From Anseranas semipalmata (Eukaryota > Chordata > Aves > Anseriformes > Anseranatidae): a DNA stretch of 64,000 nt. Below are positions 1 to 10,855 of the stretch, one piece after another. The notes beneath the pieces are model-generated. The model searched no databases and had not been told where the DNA came from. It worked only from the letters and a program-made list of their open reading frames with translations. Both the position numbers and the translations under genes were made by a program. Within the stretch, counting starts at the first letter, position 1. Every line of letters starts with the position of its first letter. The DNA is taken from assembly GCA_013399115.1 (NCBI GenBank), contig VXAA01002213.1:682081-746080 (forward strand), read 5' to 3'.

Positions 1-1213
1 CGCAGGCTGGTGGCCTCTGCGGGTACAGTTCCCTCGTGCTTCTTATGCTTCTCCCTCCCCAGTCTAACCAGGGTTTGTTAGCGCGAGATTACAAAGAATC
101 CTATGTGCGTATACATCCGAAGGTGAGCAGTCATATGTGCATACGTGGTCCATGTGTGCAGACCGTACTCTTGCCTGCGTGGGAGAAGACAGAGTGAGCG
201 GCCCGTGAACCAGCACATCTTTTCCAGCTGGGATTTCCCTAGGAAAGCCCACAGATGGAAGCCATGTGAATAAACCCATGCCAGCTTTTTGCTGGCCAGA
301 GGGACAGCACCCTGTGCACGCCGCCCTTCCTCGGCAGTCCTTGCCCTGGCCATGCCCAACCAGCGCAGGGACACACCGCAGGTGGGAATTTCCTCCCCTA
401 TCCTCCTTCTTCTCTGCCCTCCTTTTCCTGGGGCTAGGGAGATGGAAAGGACGAAGCTGGGTGAAAGTGCTGCTGGATGGGAGTTAGACCACATGAATTT
501 ATACTTGCTTATTTGCACAGTAATACACATGATCGGCTGTGTATTATAATATCCACATTGTCAGTCTGAGGCGTCGTGCTACAAGTCTGTCTCCCCACAC
601 AGTTTGGCATCTCATTTGCAAGCAAGGTTACGTTTTCCTTTAAGTGGAGTTAGAAACACAACCAATTTTAGGTACTAATACAAATTTAGGGAAGTGCATG
701 TTCTAATAAATGTGGTTTAAATATATTTAGAAGCCAAGGAGTACCTGAACTTTTCTATTGCTGTTATCAGATATAAATTTGAATATTAGTGAAGCTAAAC
801 TGATTGATTGAATTACTTCAGGGAAGGGTGAGACACAAATGCAACATTTTAGTTAGTCTTATTACATTTTCATTTACCTTAAGGGAAATCGTAACTGCTC
901 GAAGACTGGATATTAAAAATGTCCAGGTACATCTTTGCAAGATTTTGTTTTATCACTATGTGCATATGTTACAGGCTGACATTCATTTGCTAATCCTCTT
1001 TCCCATCTCTTGTCCCGCCTCTCCTAAAAAAGAAAACAATATGTGAAATTGAAAAATGGTGCTCACTGAGGGGTTTAAAGACATTTGAAATTTGGAATAT
1101 ATTTTAAAGGTCAATTTCAGCAGTAATTATGTTATAATGGTGAAGCTTTTAGAGAATGCGAAACACAAGATTAATATGTTGCCAGATAGAAAGTGGCAGA
1201 AGACTCTATCTTG
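1..1213. other. anonymous unique sequence, no gene seen
   Basis: The first 550 bases are moderately GC-rich and the rest is AT-rich. Short open frames on both strands overlap one another, encode no recognisable domain, and look like chance frames. No interspersed repeat was recognised. I see no promoter, RNA gene or splice-bounded exon that I can support. Confidence 0.6.
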
Positions 1214-1262
1214 TGTGTGTCTGTGCGAGCGCGTACGTGTGCGCGCGCATGTTGCATGTGCT
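1214..1262. repeat. TG/CG alternating tract, Z-DNA-prone
   Basis: This stretch is almost pure alternating pyrimidine-purine: TG dinucleotides followed by a run containing GCGCGT and TGCGCGCGCATG. Alternating CG/TG runs are the classical sequence class that flips to left-handed Z-DNA under negative supercoiling. The CpGs kept in this low-CpG surrounding are unusual. Whether it forms Z-DNA in cells cannot be told from sequence. Confidence 0.6.
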
Positions 1263-3027
1263 GAAGCTCGCAGCGGCCAGCAGTACATCGGAACAGCTTT
1301 CGCAAAGACAGAGGACACCAGTACTCTTTGTGCACGTATAAAACTTCCACTGCTGTCAAGGATGTTTGCACTGAACATGTGCTGATGCTTTTAGTCCAGG
1401 AACCAGGTTCGTTATTACAAATTTGTTATTGCAGTTAATGGCCACCATGGTAGCATCAGCTGATGCTCACTGGAACTGCAGTGCAGCGTGCAAGGTGCTG
1501 TATGGTCAGAGAATAAAGCCTGTAAAACTACTCGGGCACTTTCACTTAGTCAAGACCAAGTGTGCCTTTTCATGAATTTTGGGGGGAACTAGAGGTGTGA
1601 TGAGATCTGGTGAAACACTCTGCTTTATCATGGGTGTCTGTGTAAAAAAAAAATCGTTTTTTATTTCTTTTTTTTTTTTTAATACTTGGACGAGTGCTTT
1701 TACCACAGGATCATCTATGTAAGTTTGTATTTTGTCAGATGGGTTGTTGGCTCATTGTGTACTCCTGGTTTCCTGATAACTTAAGGTGCCTGAATTTAAC
1801 TCAGTCGAAAAAAGAAACCCCCCAGCCATGACGATGTCAAACCCCGTATGAGTTTTGAGCTCTACTAGAGTGAATTGTGTAAGATGTTTCAGATCTTCTG
1901 ATGGAAAACACTGCACAAAGTAGCGAACAAACTCAAACTTTTCTCAAAAAAAAAGTCACTGTTGGAGGCAATCCTACCGCTCCATGAATGGCATTATTCT
2001 GAAAGCTCAGTCTAGGCATTTCACTGGGGCCTGGTGGAAATGGGCACTTTCATCCCATCAAAGTTTCTCACTCCTCTGGATTCTTTTTGGAAATCCAAGC
2101 CTGGCAGCACATTTCTAAGATGGAAGGGATGCAGCCACGGGGATGGATCAGAGCCCAGGCACAAGAGGGCAGTGCTAATACTTTCTAACCTGAGGCGTCT
2201 GAAGAAAATCCTGTGAGATCTGGAGCCCCCTGTGTGTCTCTATTCATTATATAGGGGTGGGATTCATCTCCTTTATTTTTAGCACTTAGAAGTAGGGGAA
2301 ACCTGAGGTGGTTATCTCTTAGAGCCAGTGGAGCAAAACGGGCAGGTGAAGGCTGTGGATCACCCAGCCAGTCCTTGGTCTCCAGCTCGTCGTTGCTCTC
2401 CCCTGACTACATGGGGAGGCACTCTTAGAGACTTAATCCTTAGATGACTGTCATCTGTATGCTCCTTACTCCAGGTGCTCCCATTTGCATATAAGTGAGA
2501 TGCCTAAAGACTCCAAGACGATGGTAAGCTCCCTTTTCCCAGCAAATGGGTGAATGTGAGGGCAGAGTCCCTGTAGCGCAGGCTGTGATTGCTCAGGAAC
2601 CTGCAAGGCACCTGGCTGCTGCACCGAGGTGAAGTAAACAATAAACCAAAGCATGATGTGTACGGAGAGAACTAGTCATTTCCCACAATACATCATAAAT
2701 AGTATATTTATAACATTAATTAAATGTCTGCAACTAAAATTATTTATAATAGAGATGTGAGAACTCAATAGACTATTAGTGAAGCCAGCTTGTTTCATTC
2801 CAGAAGGACTGGGCAAAGACTTATTACACTGTATATGAAAGTCTTAAGCAGTTGCTGACTTAGAAATGTTTATTTCCAGGATGTCTTCATAACGTTAATG
2901 AACATGCTATATAGTGTAGGTTATGAGAGAAAATCTAGTTTGTCTTGACTCTCCTCTCATATATTTCCTTTGATATATTTATTATAAATGAGAAGAAAAA
3001 CCCTTACTTGTATCCTAATGAAATAAT
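1263..3027. other. anonymous sequence with an octamer motif
   Basis: No gene is recognised. A short A-run (about 1644-1653) and T-run (about 1668-1680) are present. A perfect octamer (POU-factor) word ATTTGCAT lies at 2483-2490, and an AT-rich patch covers roughly 2690-2760. Single motifs of this kind occur by chance, so no regulatory function is claimed. Confidence 0.55.
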
Positions 3028-3508
3028 AATCATAGAATCATAGAATGGCTTGGGTTGGAAGGGACCTTAAAGATCATATGCTCAATGGGCGGGGACACCT
3101 CCCACCAGACCAGGTTGCCCAGGACCTCATCCAGCCTGGCCTTGAACACCTCCAGGGATGGGGCATCCACAGCTTCTCTGGGCAGCCTGTACCAGTGCCT
3201 CACCACCCTCTGAGCAAAGGATTTCGTCCTAACATCTCATCTAAATCTCCCCTTTTTTAGTTTAAAACTGTTCCTCCCTGTCCTATCACTATCTTCCTGT
3301 GTAAAAAGTTGCTCTCCATCTTTTTATAAGCCCCCTTTAAGTACTGAAAGGCCACAATGAGGTATCCCCAGAGCCTTCTCTTCTCCAGGCTGAACACCTT
3401 CAGCTCTCTCAGCCTTTCTTCATAGCAGAGGTGCTCCAGCCCTCTGGTCATCTTTGTGGCCCTCCTCTGGACCTGCTCTAACAGGTCCACATCTTTCTTG
3501 CGCTGGGG
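3028..3508 (-). mobile_element. CR1 LINE, 5'-truncated copy
   Basis: This is the clearest mobile element in the window, inserted in minus orientation. The low-coordinate end carries the CR1 3' terminus, seen on the plus strand as a duplicated 'atcatagaat' followed by 'tgggttggaagggacc', the antisense of the avian CR1 3' UTR. Moving up in coordinate comes the antisense of the C-terminal part of ORF2 (reverse transcriptase). The copy stops near 3508, so several kilobases of 5' sequence are missing, which is typical of target-primed CR1 insertion. CR1 usually makes no clear target-site duplication and none is visible. The good match to the avian pattern suggests a moderately young copy. It cannot move by itself. 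Confidence 0.97.
3061..3503 (-). pseudogene. CR1 ORF2 C-terminal remnant
   Basis: The minus-strand translation gives the familiar end of the CR1 reverse-transcriptase polyprotein. Near 3500-3430 it reads KKDVDLLEQVQRRATKM, followed by RGLEHLCYEERLREL and FSLEKRRLWGYL. After about 3265 the frame shifts. A further C-terminal stretch continues in another frame (RVVRHWYRLPREAV, then APSLEVFKARLD) and is preceded by an in-frame TGA within the F-R-x-D-V-R motif. The catalytic palm domain and the endonuclease are absent because of 5' truncation. So this is a dead fragment with at least one frameshift and one nonsense codon. Plus-strand frames over this interval are antisense shadows. Confidence 0.9.
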
Positions 3509-5170
3509 AATATATAATGGAATAATATACAATGTGAAAGACAGCCCCAGAGAACCTACATCTTAACATCTTTGGGGTTGGGTTTTTCAACAGAGTGTAA
3601 AGCAAAGAGCAACGGCAGGACTGAAGGCCTTCATGGGCAACAACACCTACATCCCTACCTGTAAATCAACCAGGCCAGGATGGTGGTGTGAGCCCTGGCC
3701 TACAGCCTCACACTCCACTGAACCATTAGCACATCCCCTGGCGGTTTCGGCCTGTGTTCAATGTGCTCTCCCAGCTGTGGAGGAGAGTATGTGTCATGCC
3801 AAGGACCAGTCCCACACGCAGTGTAGCAGTTTCTGCCGGCAGGCTTTGCACGCCTATGGGCCCTGGTACATCCTCGTGCCACATCTCATGGCGTTAGCAC
3901 ATCCCCTCACTTTTGTGCTTTGAAAACCCTGCTCTGATATATGGGGTTTCTCTCCCAGTGCTCTGAGTGGAGCCCACACAAAATAACAGACGTGCTGCGA
4001 GTGTGGTCAGACCGTGTCAGTTGGCCTCAGAGCTAGGGAGTGGTCCCAAACCCCCTTTTATTTAGCCATGCAGACATATCAAGTATCTCTCAGTCTTTAG
4101 GAGGCAAGGACAAGGTTGCAGCAGCTGAAAATATGTATCTTTGAGCACTGGGAGGCTTTTTTGTTCCTTCTCCAGCTGTGATCTTGAGCCTGGAGGCTCA
4201 GGAGCTGGTTACCCAGAGCTGGTTAGATCATTCTCGTTGCATTCAGCAACCATTTACTCACAGGACACTCAGCTGGACCAGCCAGCAAATGACTGGGGAG
4301 AGGAAAGAGGAGGTAGGAAGAGCAGTTATTATTACCTGTTGTTTCTGTGATTTGCATTCTATTTTTCGAGGCTGTGAACATCCACCAGCCAACCAAAACT
4401 AATAATACACCAGGTCACTGCCAAACTCTGTTGTTACTCTGTTTAATTTTGCTTTTCTTTTCCACTTCTTTTACCCTCCTTTCAGAGTTTTCTTTGCGGT
4501 GACCTTCCCCACCTCTTGTAGCTTCTTTGTCCTCAAGGTTATGCATCACGGAGATTTCTTTTCACCCAGTAGACTGAAGGGTAAATAAATCACAAGAAAT
4601 CAAGGCCCTCCATTGCCTGTGGGTAAGGAATCTGCCCCTTGCAACTTCTCCTGGTCCTCTTAGTAGTTGTTGTCCATTTAATAAACAACATAGCACGGCA
4701 GCATCTCTTTATCATCTCCCTTCAGATTCCAAGACTCTGTGTTGTGCATTAAAGGTTTGGAGCCACAGGGTGTGCCAAAAGCTAGGTCATATGTTTTGCT
4801 ATGATGTTCCTACTATTTCAGCTTTGTCTATAAAGGGCAAATGGTAAATCATCTTCCTGAGAGTTAATGGAGCATTTCTGCAGCAAGAGGAAAAAGTGAA
4901 AAAGTTTCAAAAGAGTGGCTTATTATCTCAGTCAGCCAAAATTTGCCTTGCCCGTCACCTGCCTAGGAGTCTTCGTTTTTCTTTCTTTATTCTTCACATT
5001 ATTATTTTTCCTTAGTTTTCCTTCATTTTATAAGCCTTCCTGTAATTCTGTTGCTTCAGTTTCAGATCCACACCCCTTTTCAGCTCTCCAATTATAATAT
5101 TTTGAACTTTAACATTAAAAGCAGGGTACCTGTCTAGCATCTTTCTTGTGCAGGTTTCTAAGCTCTTTGC
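3509..5170. other. anonymous unique sequence, no gene seen
   Basis: Short overlapping frames at 3633-3923 and 4141-4402 have no recognisable domains and no supporting splice or promoter context. The part from 4430 to 5100 is T-rich on the plus strand. I see no interspersed repeat here. Confidence 0.55.
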
Positions 5171-5179
5171 AGACAGTAA

Positions 5180-5305
5180 TTAACTGAGCCTGACAACAAT
5201 CCTGGAAGTTTAGGTTAGTGGAGGCACAGAGTGCCCGAATGGTCACACATTTAATTAGTGGCAGAGCTAGAAAGAGAGCCCGGGAGTCGTGACTCCTCAT
5301 TCCTT
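5180..5305 (-). mobile_element. MIR-type SINE relic
   Basis: The plus strand shows the order expected for an antisense MIR core: 'gacaacaatcctgg', then 'gaggcacagagtg', then 'ggtcacacattt', then 'tagtggcagagct', ending with a worn copy of the tRNA-like head near 'gagcccgggagtc'. These match, in order, the well-known blocks of the mammalian-wide interspersed repeat core. MIR-like core-SINEs predate the split of birds and mammals and survive rarely in bird genomes. A RepeatMasker run would decide the subfamily. Confidence 0.75.
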
Positions 5306-6559
5306 GATTTGACCATCTGATATTGTCTCACACAAAGGACAGAAGAATATGGATCAGCGTATCCCTCTGCCCATCCCTCCTTATATAATTGTAATTATCC
5401 ATCCATATTTAATCTACTTCATCAATGCCAGATACCCCACAGATTTTTTCCATTTAATGTTCTGTGATACTATGTGCTAACTCTGTAATACTCTGTCTTC
5501 TGCTCCCATCCTTTCCCTTTAGATATAAACTCCTGCCTGCCGTGGCACGGTGAAAAATAGGAGTGGGTTATTGATGATTATTAAGGGTTCGCCTTCAGCT
5601 ACCCCAACCAGTGGTTCCATCCAAGTAACTCAATATTTTTCCTTTCCCCTATTTGAAGTTATTCATCAGCAGGGACATCTTTGCCTGGGAGGTGGCTTGT
5701 TGGGCACTGCAGGAATCCCTGCTTGTGGTGAGATTTACAGGCACATCAGAGCTGATTTTCCTTCCAACACACGCCCGAAGTTTAAACATTTTCCAAACCG
5801 CTGCTGAGCACACTTCTTTCCCAAATATCCTGACAAGCTAAAATCTTTCTCTGACTTTAGGCAGGAACAGTGCCTTTTGACAGAGAACATGTTCGGCCCT
5901 TCCCCATCTATCCCAGGTGCTTGTCTGGCTTCTGATGCGTTGGTAAACAGATTAAGCTCCTGTGCTCCCTTCCGCGTGCTGCAGCGGGAGGGTTGGGGCG
6001 ACAGCGCCGGCAGCCATGGGAAGAGCTTGGGCCAGTGGGCTCATGGCGCTCCTCGTATAGACACATTGCAGATGACTCTGTCCTCCGTCGCAAGGCAAGC
6101 TGTGGCACATCTCACGACTGCTTCCCAGCTGGTGCTTCATGAGGTGTCTCCTTCCCGGTGGGGCCAACCTTCAGGTATCTCGGTACAGCCGGGGGCAAGC
6201 AAGCCCCGCGCATCCTGGACCCACCCATCTCCGTTTCTGCGCCGGTTCTGGTGTTCATCGTCCCTCCCTGTACTGCCATCCCCCCGGCTAATTAGTACGT
6301 GAGTCATCTTCTCCCGTGGCCTTGAAACGCATTCAAACTGTCAGTGGGGCATTTATTTATTTATTTTGGTGTGGTTAAAGGCCTGCTCTTCTAAACAATG
6401 AAAGGATAAATAAAATCAACTCAGACAAGGTTATTTCACATTCCTAATTTCCAAAACCTTCTTTTTTTTTTTTTTTACTATACCCCCATGATGCTTGTTC
6501 GTGTTCTCCCCCCTTCCCTCTCCCACCCGCTAACAAAAAACAAAAACAAAAACAAAAAA
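5306..6559. other. anonymous sequence with a GC-rich patch and simple repeats
   Basis: About 5970-6270 is GC-rich with several CpGs and open frames in more than one reading frame, which is what GC-rich noncoding DNA produces. A short T-run lies near 6466-6478 and an A-rich (CAAAAA) run at 6533-6561. No conserved protein segment is recognised. Confidence 0.5.
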
Positions 6560-6800
6560 AATACATTTTCGAATCAAGATAAAGCCATCAAAGAACTAAC
6601 TAAACATGATTAGAAAGGACCTCTCCTTAATGGGAAAAAAATCATGATTTAGACCTGGCTGCTTTCCAAATATCCCTGTGCAATCAACCAAAGAAACACA
6701 TTTTAGAAAACAGAATTGTAAAAGTAACTTTGAAGAATCGGTTGCCATAGAAACAGATCTGTAAATACTTAACTGCAAACATTAAGTGACACAGTGATAT
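6560..6800. promoter_or_regulatory. candidate conserved noncoding block with X-box
   Basis: This is AT-rich unique sequence without repeats. It carries GTTGCCATAGAAAC at 6741-6754, close to the palindromic X-box bound by RFX-family factors (GTTRCC, short spacer, RGYAAC). A homeodomain-type word (TAAT) and an AATCATGATT-like palindrome are also present. The look is that of a vertebrate noncoding enhancer, but conservation cannot be assessed from one genome, so this is inference. Confidence 0.3.
6741..6754. promoter_or_regulatory. RFX X-box-like site
   Basis: The 14 bases GTTGCCATAGAAAC form two half-sites, GTTGCC and an imperfect inverted partner AGAAAC, with a two-base spacer. This fits the RFX dimer consensus except for one base in the right half. 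RFX sites regulate ciliary and neural genes, but no target gene is visible here. Confidence 0.35.
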
Positions 6801-7985
6801 TCCAGAGCCCAGGATGCCTTAAAAGGATGGCAAATTTCACCCAGCTCTTTAAATAATCAACTCGGCTGCGCTTTGATTTTTCTTCTTTTTTTCCCCCTTT
6901 CCTTTCTTTTTTTCACACTATTCAGTGCAATCGCATCCCTGTTCCCAGGCATGTGTGATAATAGAAATGCCAGAACTATTTTATAAAAGAGAGTCCTGAT
7001 CTTTTGTAGCATGGAGGCAGAGAAGGAGGAGGGGGCACCAACTGCGGGCTCAGAGCAACCTGTGGAGTCTGAAAATACAGCCCAGAGTCATCCTGTTTTC
7101 CTCTAACTGCAGGGTCAGAAGAAAGCGTGATTGATTGTGGCTTTTCACTGCAAGAAAAAACTGCAAACGACCAGCAATTTCTTGTCATCTGCCAGGGAAG
7201 AATCAGATGCAAGGAAATAAAGGGGTTATGGGCAATTTTAATTTAAACAAGTGGGTGCATGTACGTTGTACCCTCGCCTTAAATCCTTGCTCAGAGTTAA
7301 CTCGCTCCTGGGTTCCCCAGCACATTTCACGGCCTGTTGCCTTCAGATGAGCAAGAGTGCCCCAGGCCCCCGGGGTGTTTGGGCCCCTCTCCTGCCTCGT
7401 CGTGGGGCATCCGTGTCCCACGGACTTCTCTGGTTCAGACAAGAGGATGGCTTCAGCTGAAAGCCTCAGGTGTTGGGGGGCCAGCACCTCTCTCCCCACG
7501 CCGAGATCAGAGAAGTCAACAGCACTGGTGCTTCCTCCCAGGAGAGCAGTGAGGGGTGGCTGCAGGTAGACCTTTCCCTGGCCGCAGGCACTGACTACGG
7601 ATGACTTTTGCAGGCTTGCTTTGCCCAGATTTCGGATGCGCTGACTTTTCAGACAAACTTCAGAGGGCCCCCATGTTCTCCCCAGCCTACAGGGAGGTGG
7701 GATGGGTCATCAACACAGTAGCATAAAGGATAACTTAAGGGACGGCCACGACCCAGTGTGTGGGAACGCAGCGGACTGTGGTTAAATATCTAGTCCCATC
7801 AGATGCCTCTTAATGGCCTTGCTCATGTATTTGAACTTTTGGCAATGTAGGTTTTACCGCAGTTTTAAAGGTAACATAGGCAGGAACTGAGTGCAGGTTA
7901 ATTTAACTTGTAGAAGCCTTTTGGGCGAGGTGATTTCTCTTTGGCTTCTGACAGATTAAGTCCCCCTATACCGCTCAGATAACGC
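6801..7985. other. anonymous unique sequence, no gene seen
   Basis: Overlapping short frames on both strands between 6976 and 7569 reflect moderately GC-rich sequence. None shows a recognisable domain. No repeat was recognised. Confidence 0.5.
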
Positions 7986-7989
7986 GTGG

Positions 7990-8108
7990 CTTTTCCAGAG
8001 TAAAGGGCTAGGAGGGAGGAGAGGACTTTTCCCACTACAGCCCTGCTGTTGGCAAGCGCTTGGATTTGAACCAGAGATCCTCACGGCTGAGGAGCAGCCT
8101 GTGACTAT
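7990..8108 (-). mobile_element. possible tRNA-derived SINE relic
   Basis: On the minus strand the word GGTTCAAATCC (plus strand 8062-8072) is a near-perfect RNA polymerase III B-box. It is flanked by 'gaggatctct' before and 'aagcgcttgcca' after, in the order seen in worn MIR-like or other tRNA-derived SINEs. No intact A-box or cloverleaf can be drawn, so it is not a tRNA gene. The assignment is weak. Confidence 0.35.
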
Positions 8109-8535
8109 CTGCAAACACGAGTTTAGCTGTCGTTTTAGGAGGACCTTTAATAACCTGCTTGTTTTCATCGTTCTGGTTGGGTATGAGGTTTTCTCTTCCC
8201 TGTGGGCTGGCTATGTTATCCTACTGAAAGCTGAGCAGTATTATCCTTTAAGCTGATTTTTCTGCCCAGCTTAGGAAAAGAAGGGATGGGGAGAGGAAGG
8301 AAAAAATGTAGAGGCCAAGGATGCAAGCAAAAACAGGAGAGGACAGAGAAATACAGTTTGAAGGGAGCCCTGATCTCTAGAACGATCACCTTTTACTTGC
8401 ACTTTTTATTTGCAGGAAGTCTGTACAGCTGTAAGAGATTTGGCTCTCCTCTCTCTAGTCTTGGGGGTTACTGGAATGAACAGCAAAACACAGATAGAGG
8501 GATAAACCTAGATACAGATAAGTTAGCAATCGATT
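8109..8535. other. anonymous unique sequence, no gene seen
   Basis: Nothing recognisable was seen. There is one short plus-strand frame (8286-8579) that runs into the AT repeat. Confidence 0.5.
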
Positions 8536-8560
8536 TATACATATATATATATATATATTT
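8536..8560. repeat. (AT)n microsatellite
   Basis: About ten uninterrupted AT units, beginning after 'tatac'. Likely length-polymorphic. Confidence 0.9.
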
Positions 8561-9216
8561 AAGAGGTGTCTTTATCTAGGAGAGCTGAAAAGTTCCCACC
8601 TGGATCTCTCCTCTCCTCGCCCCAGCCTGCCTATCTCTGTCTCTCACATGCATGCCATCTGTCTGGGAACCTCGGAGAGAAATCTGTGTGATCTTTGTGG
8701 AAGGAAAGTGAGGAAAAGCACATTTTCCTTTGCCTTCCTGCCCCCTCCTCTGGGCACACGCTTCACGGAGCTGTGTATGTGGCAGGCAGAGCCCAGGAAG
8801 GGGCAGGGAGATGAGAGGTAGCTCTCATTTGCAAAATCCACGGTGTTTTCATCCTTGGCATGGTGGTGATGGGGTGGGGGAGAGAAAGGGGCTATGACAT
8901 GTCACTTCACTTTATCACTGCCTGGGCTCTCGCCTTGTCATTCCGCACTTGCCATGAATCTAAAAAGAGTTTGGCCTTAATAACTTCACACAAGTACTGC
9001 ATTGCCAGTGACTTTAGAGACGGGTGACAGCAAGCAAGGAATTATAATGAATTGCTGCAAATGCCTTCTTCACACAAATTACAGTTATTTTCCTCTGAGT
9101 CTGCATGCCTTCCAACATCAGGATTTTGGTTCACTAGGTGGGGTTGGCTGTTTATGTGTCTAGGGAGAGACTTATATTTTACCATCACCCTTCGCCCCAT
9201 TCTTTCCCCACTGCCT
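8561..9216. other. anonymous unique sequence, no gene seen
   Basis: No repeat or coding signal was recognised. A short GGGGTGGGGG-type G-rich run lies near 8870. Confidence 0.5.
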
Positions 9217-9290
9217 CTTGTTTTTTTCTTTCTTTTTTTTTTTTTTGGTTTTGTTTTGTTTTGTTTGTTTGTTTGGATTTTTTTCCTCCA
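9217..9290. repeat. T-rich / (GTTTT)n low-complexity tract
   Basis: A long T-run is followed by five-base GTTTT and four-base GTTT units. The frames that run through it (for example FFFFFGFVLFC) are low-complexity artefacts. The reverse strand reads as an A-rich tract, but no LINE or SINE body adjoins it that I can recognise. Confidence 0.85.
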
Positions 9291-10739
9291 TGCAGTCAGA
9301 AAAATGTTTTCCTGCTAAAAGCAATGCACTGCTCACACGCCATCCTGCACTTTGGGAGAGAGAGAGGAAGGAAGTTTGGCCCTTGTTGTGACTGCAGCAC
9401 TTTAATTTGGGGCTACCATCTTCCTCTGTCACCAAACTCACCCAGACTGGGCTGCGAAGGTTCCCCTTCTCCACCCAGGACAATGGCACGTGGCGTGCCC
9501 TGGTGACGGTGCTCTTGCACTGCACGAGGGCAGCTGCTTTGGCTGCAAATACTGCCTGGCTTCCTTTAGCCTGGTGCTCATGGCCAGCACACAGCCATTT
9601 CTCACCTGTTTTCTGTACCATTGTTTTTTTTTACTTTTAGAGGTAGTGAGGCTAAGCAGCCCTTGGCATTTCTGAGAAGGAATCACTCCAAATCTCCACA
9701 GATAGGTAAGCAGCCCTAAAATCTCCTTGCTGCTGACACACAGCCAAATTTTCCATCTTGACGTTCATCCTGGATCAGAAGATCTCTTTACTCAGATTCA
9801 GCTGTCCTTGGGGTGAGGTACCCCGGGTTGAGGGCACCTTGCGTTGTCCCTCCCCGCCCTGAACGGAAGAGGGGAAGTGGCACTGTCTGGATGTCTTCTT
9901 CTCTGTGCACGAGGTCAGGTGATTTCAGGGGTGGTCTGCAGACCGCAGAGGATCTGTGACACACAAAATCGAGAATTACCTTCAGTGAGGTGTGAAAGGA
10001 GAACTGCTTAAGCAGTCATTTTATGCAGTTCTGCAAAGGTCACTTCTCTTCTTGCTGAACATCTTCCAAAAGCACTGGAGTAAATGGGAAGATTTATTTT
10101 GACCGCCCTGTGTTTTGTTGCAATTTGCGAACACGAGCTGGCTTCTCTACATGACTCAGAAGTCTAAGTGCGTGTTCTCCTCGTCAACTTCAGGTATTTA
10201 AAAGAATGCCTGAAGAGCTTGGATTGAGGCCACAGGTCAGCTTCACTTCTGGACAGTTCGGGCAGCTCCTGCCCGATTCTGCCTCACTTTAACCACCCCT
10301 ACAGCAAGGCCTTGCTTCAACTATTCAGTTCCTGGATTGGTTTGAAAAGACATTATTTGTGTTGCTGCTCGTCTTACTTGTTTAGTTAGCAGCTGTCATA
10401 TGTCAGGATCAACTAAGTGATGATAATGCGTGGCAGAATTATTTAAATTATGCATGGGGTTATTCTTAAGTGGTTACAAAAAAAAATAAAGGCTGTCTGT
10501 CATTCAAGCCCGTGTTATCCTAGAGGTGTACACCTGCTGCTGCTGGGTCTCAGGTGCGTGCAGGACAGGCATTTGATCTCCTGCCTTCATTCCTTCGGAT
10601 GGAAATGTGGTTCGTCATCGTGAGGGCTGTTGTGAGACCAGACGAAGTCCAGTTACAAAGTGCCCTGAGAAACAGGGGACTACGGAGGAATATTATTAAC
10701 GAGTGAGCTATTTCAGTGAAGGCACTGGAGGCGGCAGGC
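9291..10739. other. anonymous unique sequence, no gene seen
   Basis: Overlapping short frames at 9407-9686 on both strands carry no domain. An A-run lies near 10479-10486. No repeat was recognised. Confidence 0.5.
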
Positions 10740-10855
10740 TCGTAGCCCGGTGTGTCTGAACCGCCACTGACTTGTGTGCTGGCGGGGAGAATCCGTCCCT
10801 ACCGCCGGCTCTGCGGCGTCAGCGCAGCAAGAGGGACACCGCCAACGTGCCACCT
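10740..10855. other. CpG-dense patch
   Basis: About a dozen CpGs lie within roughly 115 bases (for example CGCCGGCTCTGCGGCGTCAG), in contrast to the CpG-poor flanks. It is too short to be called a classical CpG island. I see no TATA element or exon attached to it. Confidence 0.5.

Noticed and set aside
3045..3260. Plus-strand frame of 71 codons
   Set aside because: Antisense shadow of the CR1 3' end.
8062..8072. tRNA gene on the minus strand (B-box match)
   Set aside because: No A-box at the right distance, no acceptor-stem pairing and no cloverleaf; a SINE relic is the better reading.
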